A DNA stretch of 46,673 nucleotides from an uncultured Prevotella sp. GTDB lineage: Bacteria > Bacteroidota > Bacteroidia > Bacteroidales > Bacteroidaceae. Position numbers and translations under genes: made by a program. The stretch spans positions 1-46,673 of the forward strand of contig CAMVQS010000012.1 in NCBI GenBank assembly GCA_947169685.1. The letters run 5' to 3'. The notes below the pieces were generated by a model. That model had not been told where the DNA came from. It was given only the letters and a program-made list of their open reading frames with translations, and did not search any database. Of the stretch, positions 41,081-46,673 are shown one piece after another. Position 1 is the first letter of the stretch. Each line of letters begins with the position of its first letter.

Positions 41081-41911
41081 ATGGGCATTGTAATTGGTAT
41101 TGATGTTGGAATCAGCACAACAAAGATTGTAGGACTGAAAGACGGGAAGGTAATCTCACCTATCCGCATTACGGCTGCAGACCCCGTTACCTCACTCTAT
41201 GGTGCTTTTGGCAAGTATCTGCACGACAACGACATTGACTTGAAAGACGTTGAACAGGTGATGCTTACAGGCGTAGGCGCTGCCTATATCGACAGTGATG
41301 TCTATGGACTGTCAACGGCACATACCGATGAGTTTGTGGCCGACGGTCTGGGAGCTCGTTTCGAGTCTGGCCTGCAAAAAGCCATTGTTGTGTCCATGGG
41401 CACAGGAACCAGCTTCGTACAGTGCGACTGTCAAGGCATTCGTCATATCGGTGGTATTGGCATTGGCGGAGGAACGTTACAAGGTCTCTCACGCGTCATG
41501 CTCAACACCAGCAACATCAAGCAAGTGGCATCCATGGCCATGCAGGGCGACATCAGTCACATCAACCTACTCATTGGTGACATCACCAATCATCCACTCC
41601 CCGGCCTACCCATGAATGCCACAGCATCATTGTTCAGTCGTGCCCAGTACGACGCTCCCAAGGAAGACATTGCACTTGGCATTATCGTTATGGTGCTGCA
41701 GAGCATAGGCTCCGCTAGCGTTCTGTCAGCATTAAACACCGACATCAAGGACTTTGTGCTCATTGGCAACCTTACGCTGCTGCCTCAGTGCAAGGAAGTG
41801 TTCCCTATGATGGAGAAGCTCTACAAAGTCCATTACCACATCCCCAAATACTCTGAGTTCTGCACAGCTATTGGCGCAGCACTCAGCTATCAGCAGATGC
41901 AAAGTATTTAA
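41081..41911 (+). CDS. Type II pantothenate kinase (CoaW-like)
   Basis: 276 aa. It should phosphorylate pantothenate, the first step of CoA synthesis. It has the ASKHA fold: GIVIGIDVGISTTKIVGLKD (phosphate 1), MLTGVGAAYIDSDVYG, VVSMGTGTSFVQCD (phosphate 2), GGIGIGGGTLQGLSRVM and FVLIGNLTLLPQCKEVF (adenosine). These match the eukaryotic/Staphylococcus type II enzyme (PanK-II) rather than CoaA or CoaX. Stand-alone gene between two strong terminators; no promoter beyond tRNA read-through is obvious in the 20 bases in front. Confidence 0.88.
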   Translation: MGIVIGIDVGISTTKIVGLKDGKVISPIRITAADPVTSLYGAFGKYLHDNDIDLKDVEQVMLTGVGAAYIDSDVYGLSTAHTDEFVADGLGARFESGLQKAIVVSMGTGTSFVQCDCQGIRHIGGIGIGGGTLQGLSRVMLNTSNIKQVASMAMQGDISHINLLIGDITNHPLPGLPMNATASLFSRAQYDAPKEDIALGIIVMVLQSIGSASVLSALNTDIKDFVLIGNLTLLPQCKEVFPMMEKLYKVHYHIPKYSEFCTAIGAALSYQQMQSI

Positions 41912-41943
41912 TCGTTTACGATGATCGTTTGGGGACAAAATAA

Positions 41944-41980
41944 AACCGTGAGTAAACTCAACTGAAGTTTACTCACGGTT
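41944..41980. terminator. Perfect 15-bp bidirectional terminator
   Basis: AACCGTGAGTAAACT (41944-41958) and AGTTTACTCACGGTT (41966-41980) pair exactly around seven bases, with T-rich and A-rich flanks. It separates the convergent pantothenate kinase and TonB receptor genes. Confidence 0.92.
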
Positions 41981-41998
41981 ATTTCTTCTTTAACCTAT

Positions 41999-44107
41999 TT
42001 ACATACTCAGGGGGACAGTAACACGGATGCAGAAGTTACGTCCCATGCCGCTGATACCTGTCCGTCCGTCGGCTGTGGTATAGTCGAGGTATTTCAGGCG
42101 TGAGAGGTGGTTCTGACACACGCGGTCAAAGATGTTTTCCAGCGTCAGATAGACAGAGGCCACATGACGACGTTTCCAGTGCAGGTCGGTGCCGGCAGAG
42201 AGATCCCAGAGGACATAGGCTGGAGTACGCGTCTCTGTATTGTCAGCCATGTAGTAGTGGTTCTGCGCGAGGTTGCACTCCATCTGCAGGGCTACGTAGG
42301 CGTTACAAAGGTTGATTGCTGAACGCTTGGAACTGAATGTTGTATGATGGGAGAGTTCGTATTTCAGTTCTGAAATCCAGCGGGGAGCCGGCGTCATGGG
42401 CAGATAGCGTGTCTCCTCCGGCTGATGCAGCTGCTGAGCATCAACAAAGGAGAAGGTGTTCTCGAAGTGCAGCTGATGAATGGGGTGCACATCGACCATA
42501 GCCTCGAAGCCCAACAAACGGGCATCACCCTGTGCGTAGCGGTAGAAGTGCAGCCCCTCTTCGGCTATCTCGCCCGTCTCCTGACTCAAGTCGCGCACGG
42601 CATAGATATAGTTGCCGATGCGGTTGGCAAAGAGTGTCAGTTGCGCAGAGAGGTGCTCGGACGAGAAGTCAAGTCCCAGGTCAGCCTGTAGGCTATGCTC
42701 CGACTTCAAGTCGCGGTTGCCCTGCTCGTAGCGGATGGTACCCTCGTGCTCACCGTTCGAACCCAGTTCGCTCATGTTAGGGGCACGGAAGCCGCGGGCC
42801 ACGTTCAGACGAACGTTCAATTGCGGTGTGGCCTGCCATACGGCTCCGATGCTTCCTGACAGTCCGTTGAAGTTGCGCTTGAAGTCAGTGAATCGCTCCT
42901 CGCCGTCATCCTCGAGTGCATAGCTATGCAACATACGACGGTCAACACGCAGACCTCCTTCCACATGGACAGGTCCGAGGTCGTGGGCTGCAGTGATGAA
43001 GGCACCGACATCCAACAGGCGGTAGGCAGGAATAAGAAACTCCTCGCCAAGGTTCTGCGAACGCTGCCACATGCCGCCAACGCCTGTAGCAAGTTTCCAT
43101 CCACCGATATTATCCACCAGATAACGCACGTCGTAGCTCAGCGTGTGCAGACGGAAATAGAGGTTATACTGGTCAGCATCGTCCTCGTGCTCGCGACGCT
43201 GGTTCTGCTGATAGCCGATGGTGGCTTTCAGGCGGTTGTCGCCAATCCACAGCGAGTTATCCCAGACAGCCTTGTAGTGATAGACATGCTGGAAAGGCAG
43301 GGAAATGGCATAGGTGCTGGAAGTAGAGCCTTCCTCCTCACCCTCCACGATGCCAGGCTGTAGGTGGTAGTAGCCTAATGTCAGGTGCGTATAGCCCCAG
43401 TGTTTGTTCAGGCCGAGCATGGTACTAAAAGCCTGTTCGCGGAACTGTGAGCCAGCCACGTAGTCGTCGGCCTTGTTCTTGAACTGATGGGCCAGTTTCT
43501 GGCTCCAACGGGCGTTCCAGACAAAGCCGTCGTGGTTACCACCCATGTTGAGCGAGTAGCCGAAGAGTCCGTTGTTGGTCTGGAACCCTGTGCTGACCGA
43601 GCCCTGCAGGGTGCCCAGCGGAGCAATACGTGCAGGGTGAAAAAGCAGCACGCCCGCCATCGCGTCAGAGCCATACATGAGTGAGGCGGGACCCTTCAGG
43701 ATTTCTACAGAACTAACAACCTCTGGATCAATCTCAATGCCGTGCTCGTCGCCCCATTGCTGTCCCTCCTGTCTGACACCGTCGCTGATAGTGACGATAC
43801 GGTTGTATCCCAAACCTCGGATGACAGGCTTCGAAATACCGCTTCCCGTGGTAATTTGTGATACACCAGGCTGTCGGCTGATGGCATCAATAAGATTGGT
43901 GGCTGCCGTTGAGTGCAGGTCGCGGCTCGATATGATGCTGACGGGTGCTGGCGAATGGCTCAGCCGTGTCTCACCCGTCAGTCCGGTAACTACTACTTCA
44001 TTCAATTCCAAATGCTGGAAGAAGACGTCGGTGGTATCACCCGCGTCTTGTGCTGCCACGCTTACCGCAACGGCAAGCAATGGCAGAAAAATCAATTTCT
44101 TTGTCAT
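41999..44107 (-). CDS. TonB-dependent outer-membrane receptor
   Basis: 702 aa. Signal peptide (to VSVAAQ); plug domain ~30-165 with the TonB-box region (LELNEVVVTG), ATNLIDAISRQPGVSQITTG, SKPVIRGLGYNRIVTISDGV and VEILKGPASLMYGSDAMAGV; then a ~22-strand barrel ending FCIRVTVPLSM. It lacks the CarboxypepD N-domain and SusD partner of glycan receptors, so it resembles metal or siderophore receptors. The plug and the acidic loop (EGEEEGSTSS) recall zinc/copper-type receptors (ZnuD-like), but the ligand is uncertain. It is the last gene behind a lipoprotein, miaA and the lipid-kinase-like gene, 17 bases after the latter. Confidence 0.9.
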   Translation of the reverse strand: MTKKLIFLPLLAVAVSVAAQDAGDTTDVFFQHLELNEVVVTGLTGETRLSHSPAPVSIISSRDLHSTAATNLIDAISRQPGVSQITTGSGISKPVIRGLGYNRIVTISDGVRQEGQQWGDEHGIEIDPEVVSSVEILKGPASLMYGSDAMAGVLLFHPARIAPLGTLQGSVSTGFQTNNGLFGYSLNMGGNHDGFVWNARWSQKLAHQFKNKADDYVAGSQFREQAFSTMLGLNKHWGYTHLTLGYYHLQPGIVEGEEEGSTSSTYAISLPFQHVYHYKAVWDNSLWIGDNRLKATIGYQQNQRREHEDDADQYNLYFRLHTLSYDVRYLVDNIGGWKLATGVGGMWQRSQNLGEEFLIPAYRLLDVGAFITAAHDLGPVHVEGGLRVDRRMLHSYALEDDGEERFTDFKRNFNGLSGSIGAVWQATPQLNVRLNVARGFRAPNMSELGSNGEHEGTIRYEQGNRDLKSEHSLQADLGLDFSSEHLSAQLTLFANRIGNYIYAVRDLSQETGEIAEEGLHFYRYAQGDARLLGFEAMVDVHPIHQLHFENTFSFVDAQQLHQPEETRYLPMTPAPRWISELKYELSHHTTFSSKRSAINLCNAYVALQMECNLAQNHYYMADNTETRTPAYVLWDLSAGTDLHWKRRHVASVYLTLENIFDRVCQNHLSRLKYLDYTTADGRTGISGMGRNFCIRVTVPLSM

Positions 44108-44124
44108 TGTTTACTCCTTAATTA

Positions 44125-45063
44125 TCAATCTGGTATGAGGAAATTGACGACCTCCTGTTCCACCGTGATACGGTAGGAACCTTCCAGCCTTCCGAGAAGA
44201 CGACCGTCAATGCCAACACGGGCACGCGAGGTCTCGTCGAACTGTACCTGAGAAGTACGATACGGATGAACGCTGCGATGGTTGAGGAAACGGCCTGTTA
44301 CCAAGAGCCATAGTCCGGCAAAGAGGTGAGCCAGCTTCTGGGGCTGATAGACGACGCTGACGTCGAGCATACCGTTGTATGGTACAGCACGGGGCGTCTG
44401 TCCGTAACCAGGACCACTGCCCACACAGACCGTCATGACATTACGGTCAATGATATCAGCATTGATCTCCAGCTTCATTTTGTAGTCGAAGCGGTGGAAG
44501 GCCATCGTAACGATGGACACAAAGAAAGCAAGCGTACGGGAGCCGAGCAGCGAACGTGCCTGACGGCGCTGATTCATGACATCGGCAATAAGTCCGACAT
44601 TAATACAATTCAGGAAATAGCGGCGTGCTTCCTTTCCTTCTTCATCCTTATAGTTGACACAGCCTAAATCGACCTTGCGCACACGATGCTTGACGAGCCA
44701 GTCAACGGTTTGTTGTATCTCACTTTCCTTGAAGTCCCAGTATCGCGCAAAATCATTGAGCACGCCATTGGGAATGACACCCAGTGAAATGGTTTCACGC
44801 TCAACAGGGTCAATTTCCATCAGACAGTTTACAGCATCGTTCAGTGCCGAGTCGCCTCCAACGACAACAATGGTCTTATAGCCATTGTTGATGAGCATAC
44901 GCATTAACCGCTCCACGCTGTCCGACGATTCACTCTGTACAAAATCATACTGCACGTGGCGGAGGTCAAGTGCACGCTGCACCTTTTCCCAACGTTTGCG
45001 GTCGGCTCTGATGCCTTTTTTCGGACAGTACAATATGCCCCATCTGTCTTGTTCTATTGCCAT
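44125..45063 (-). CDS. Diacylglycerol kinase-family lipid kinase
   Basis: 312 aa. DAGKc domain: RWGILYCPKKGIRADRKRWE, KTIVVVGGDSALNDAVNCLM, ISLGVIPNGVLNDFARYWDF, then FLNCINVGLIADVMNQRRQA, a C-terminal beta domain and RARVGIDGRLLGRLEGSYRI. It belongs with YegS/DgkB-type lipid or sphingosine kinases. The usual GGDGTxxE motif reads GGDSALND here, so the glycine-threonine pair that contacts ATP is changed; activity may be altered. It overlaps miaA by ten bases (its start codon lies inside the miaA end). Confidence 0.85.
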   Translation of the reverse strand: MAIEQDRWGILYCPKKGIRADRKRWEKVQRALDLRHVQYDFVQSESSDSVERLMRMLINNGYKTIVVVGGDSALNDAVNCLMEIDPVERETISLGVIPNGVLNDFARYWDFKESEIQQTVDWLVKHRVRKVDLGCVNYKDEEGKEARRYFLNCINVGLIADVMNQRRQARSLLGSRTLAFFVSIVTMAFHRFDYKMKLEINADIIDRNVMTVCVGSGPGYGQTPRAVPYNGMLDVSVVYQPQKLAHLFAGLWLLVTGRFLNHRSVHPYRTSQVQFDETSRARVGIDGRLLGRLEGSYRITVEQEVVNFLIPD

Positions 45064-45986
45064 AACTCCATGATTTGCGCAACCTTTGCTTCCATCGGCT
45101 GCAATGCATCAATCCAATGTATCTTAAAGCCTCGGCGCTCCATTCCACGAAACCATGTCATCTGCCGCTTGGCAAACTGATGGATGGCAATCTCCAGCTT
45201 CGTGAACATCTCGTCGTAGGTCAGTTGTCCGATGACATACTCTGTCACATACTTGTATTCCAGACCATAATATATCAGGTCTTCAGCAGCTATGCCGCTG
45301 TCAAGCAGCCCACGTACTTCCTCCACCATACCGTTCTCCAGACGGTCCTTGAGACGACGGGTAATCTTCTCACGGCGCGACTCGCGGTCGATGCTGACGC
45401 CGAAGACCCTCTCTAACTCCCCCTGTCTAGGGGGAGAATTCAAGAAGTCCTCCTTAAACAGGGAGGATTTAGGTGGGTCTGCCATCTCAATCTCTATCGC
45501 CCTGATGGCCCGTTGCGCGGTATCCACGTCAGTGGTGTTGTGCATGTTGGAACCGTTCTTGCGCTTCAGTTCCGTCAGTATCTCCGTCAGTTCTGCCAAC
45601 GACTTACCTTCCAGACTCGCACGCAGCTCTTTGTTTTCACTGACAGGTGCCAGTTGATAGCCCTTCAGCACTGCTTCAATGTAGAGCCCCGTTCCTCCAC
45701 AGAGGATAGGTACTGCTCCTCGACTCGTAATGTCCTGGTATGCCACAGCAAAGTCCTGCTGGTATCGGAAAAGGTTGTACTTCGTACCTGGCTCACAGAT
45801 GTCAATCAGATGATAAGGCACACCGTCGTATTCCTCCAAGTCCTTACCTGTGCCGATGTCCATACGACGGTATATCTGACGCGAATCAGCAGAGATAACC
45901 TCTCCGCCAATCTCACGCGCCAACGCTACAGCCAGAGGTGTCTTGCCACTGGCCGTAGGCCCGAGTATGGTTATCATCTGGGACAT
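45054..45986 (-). CDS. miaA: tRNA dimethylallyltransferase
   Basis: 310 aa. It adds a dimethylallyl group to A37 of tRNAs that read U-starting codons. ILGPTASGKTPLAVALA (P-loop 9-16), VISADSRQIYRRMDIGTGK (catalytic Asp34 region), ILCGGTGLYIEAVLKG and the C-terminal IAIHQFAKRQMTWFRGM match the family. Residues ~169-192 (ADPPKSSLFKEDFLNSPPRQ...) do not look like MiaA and are encoded by a palindromic element (45411-45482) inserted in frame in a surface region. The start is three bases after the stop of the lipoprotein gene upstream. Confidence 0.95.
   Translation of the reverse strand: MSQMITILGPTASGKTPLAVALAREIGGEVISADSRQIYRRMDIGTGKDLEEYDGVPYHLIDICEPGTKYNLFRYQQDFAVAYQDITSRGAVPILCGGTGLYIEAVLKGYQLAPVSENKELRASLEGKSLAELTEILTELKRKNGSNMHNTTDVDTAQRAIRAIEIEMADPPKSSLFKEDFLNSPPRQGELERVFGVSIDRESRREKITRRLKDRLENGMVEEVRGLLDSGIAAEDLIYYGLEYKYVTEYVIGQLTYDEMFTKLEIAIHQFAKRQMTWFRGMERRGFKIHWIDALQPMEAKVAQIMELWQ
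45411..45482. repeat. Palindromic element inserted in frame in miaA
   Basis: CTCCCCCT (45417-45424) and AGGGGGAG (45429-45436) form an exact hairpin; a second imperfect one follows (TCCTCC...GGAGGA at 45448-45467), then GGTGGGTCTGCC. The length is about 72 bases (24 codons), so the miaA frame is kept. The C-rich palindromes and GGGTCTG tail resemble the inverted repeat between groS and groL. Confidence 0.65.
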
Positions 45987-45989
45987 GAC

Positions 45990-46481
45990 TTATTTCATGA
46001 CAACACTTTCCAGTATTGCCTGAGCTTCCTCGTCGTTGATATCGATATTTTCAACCTGCACAACCAGCACGCCCATTTGCTTCAGCGCAGCAAATGCCTG
46101 ATAACGGGACGCGAACTTCGTATCAGTGTTAGGGGCATAGGCAATATTCCAAGTATTGTCGCCTAACTCCTTTTTAGCCTGATAAACCCAGCCATGCTTT
46201 GTTCTGCACATCTTCTGCATCAGCACAGCAGGAGAATCGCTTGTGTTGCCATAGGCATGGAAAGAGAGTTTCGCTGTCTGACCGTTCTTCTCTTTCGTCA
46301 AGTTCAGGTTTTCATAATTGCCCTCACCTGTCACACCCTGACTCCAACCGTCAGGCAACACCACACTGAACTTTGTCTGTTCAATTCTCTGTCCATCACC
46401 CGACCCTGCACCTTTACTGCACGATACCATTACTACGGCTGCCAAAACTGCCACCAAACCTAAAATCGTCTTTTTCATCAT
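45990..46481 (-). CDS. Small lipoprotein of unknown function
   Basis: 163 aa from the ATG at 46479-46481 (the next Met, 46478, is equally good); the frame to 46556 runs through the promoter and is not used. The lipobox is VMVSC (Cys20 counted from MKK), then SKGAGSGDG. The mature part (TKFSVVLPDGWSQGVTGEGN, LNLTKEKNGQTAKLSFHAYG, VYQAKKELGDNTWNIAYAP, VVQVENIDINDEEAQAILES) looks like the small PsbP/DcrB-like fold in which VxLPxGW is followed by beta strands. First gene of the miaA/lipid kinase/TonB receptor run. Confidence 0.7.
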   Translation of the reverse strand: MMKKTILGLVAVLAAVVMVSCSKGAGSGDGQRIEQTKFSVVLPDGWSQGVTGEGNYENLNLTKEKNGQTAKLSFHAYGNTSDSPAVLMQKMCRTKHGWVYQAKKELGDNTWNIAYAPNTDTKFASRYQAFAALKQMGVLVVQVENIDINDEEAQAILESVVMK

Positions 46482-46513
46482 ACCAATGTTATTGTATAAT
46501 ATTAATATGAGCG

Positions 46514-46544
46514 CAAAGTTACATAAAAAAAGCCACCCGACAAA
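46514..46544 (-). promoter_or_regulatory. Promoter of the lipoprotein-miaA operon
   Basis: Minus strand TTTG (46544-46541), 19-base gap, TAACTTTG (46521-46514). The -33 box lies inside the gapA terminator hairpin. Confidence 0.65.
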
Positions 46545-46554
46545 ATCGAGTGGC
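46523..46554 (-). terminator. gapA terminator
   Basis: GCCAC (46532-46536) pairs with GTGGC (46550-46554), with inner CGA/TCG pairing, and on the minus strand runs into TTTTTTT (46529-46523). Confidence 0.75.
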
Positions 46555-46562
46555 AATTATTT

Positions 46563-46590
46563 TCAATTGTCAATTATCAATTGTCAATTA
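46563..46590. repeat. Two tandem 14-bp copies at the gapA stop
   Basis: TCAATTGTCAATTA occurs twice head to tail (46563-46576, 46577-46590); the second copy supplies the gapA stop codon. A single similar unit (TCAATTGTCAATT) is seen at about 26180. Confidence 0.7.
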
Positions 46591-46673
46591 TTTCAGCTCA
46601 GCGAGGTACTTAATGGTGCGAACCATCTGAGAAGTGTAAGAGTTCTCATTGTCGTACCAAGCAACAACCTGTA
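46588..46673 (-). CDS. gapA: Glyceraldehyde-3-phosphate dehydrogenase, C-terminal end (partial)
   Basis: The last 27 codons before TAA (46588-46590) read QVVAWYDNENSYTSQMVRTI and KYLAELK, the well-known C-terminal helix of type I GAPDH, including the WYDNExxY motif. The rest of the gene lies beyond the right edge. The enzyme oxidises glyceraldehyde-3-phosphate with NAD+ in glycolysis. Confidence 0.93.
   Translation of the reverse strand, partial: QVVAWYDNENSYTSQMVRTIKYLAELK

Overview
The window looks like chromosomal DNA of a Bacteroidales bacterium, most likely Prevotella or a close relative such as Segatella. The evidence is the recurring Bacteroidota promoter pair TTTG / TAnnTTTG with a 19-20 base gap, the many SPII lipoproteins and outer-membrane barrels, C-terminal tails of the type IYDLSG...GxYIxNGKKVxxK, a C10 protease, CotH and TonB-type proteins, and Prevotella-like GroEL, GuaA and Mrp sequences. 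No rRNA, CRISPR array or intact transposase was seen.

Layout. (1) 1-3300 is accessory DNA. It holds a fimbrillin-like lipoprotein ending in a C-type-lectin-like domain of the kind diversified by diversity-generating retroelements (DGRs), tandem hairpins behind it, a MutS-domain-I-like small gene, a terminator abutting what looks like a group II intron 5' fragment, the 3' stump of a surface-protein gene, and two short peptides of one family (MKKxxYxxP...LL). No reverse transcriptase is present. (2) 3300-12081: an operon TPR protein / TonB-C protein / membrane TPR-HTH regulator; an operon MBL hydrolase / porin / sodium symporter; a convergent outer-membrane protein; and mrp. Two 93-bp intergenic copies carrying complete promoters precede the hydrolase and mrp. 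(3) 12096-18161 (minus strand): an Ntn-hydrolase-like protein, two lipoproteins, an ECF sigma factor fused through a membrane helix and a periplasmic linker to an outer-membrane beta-barrel, a chimeric ABC-permease remnant, and a C10 peptidase. (4) 18605-24170: an AT-rich block of lipoproteins and small membrane proteins of unknown role. (5) 24301-28498: a probable operon murU-like / guaA / HTH-like protein / Ser-Thr kinase. (6) 28612-33376: a small OMP, a CotH protein, and an AmgK-like kinase fused to a RapZ C-terminal domain. (7) 33422-46673: a candidate sRNA, groSL, sppA-lpxK-punA-thiL, tRNA-Phe, a type II pantothenate kinase, a TonB receptor, a DAG-kinase-like gene, miaA, a lipoprotein and the end of gapA.

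How parts work together. The sigma-barrel fusion and the lipoprotein operon behind it share a 33-bp upstream element (29/33 identical), which suggests a self-contained envelope-sensing regulon in which one chain links the outer membrane to RNA polymerase. The MurU-like transferase and the AmgK-RapZ fusion (about 3 kb apart) fit an amino-sugar (MurNAc/GlcNAc) recycling branch. The DGR target with its accessory gene but no RT fits a remote or abandoned target. Small palindromic elements recur: one sits in frame inside miaA and another splits the groS-groL junction.
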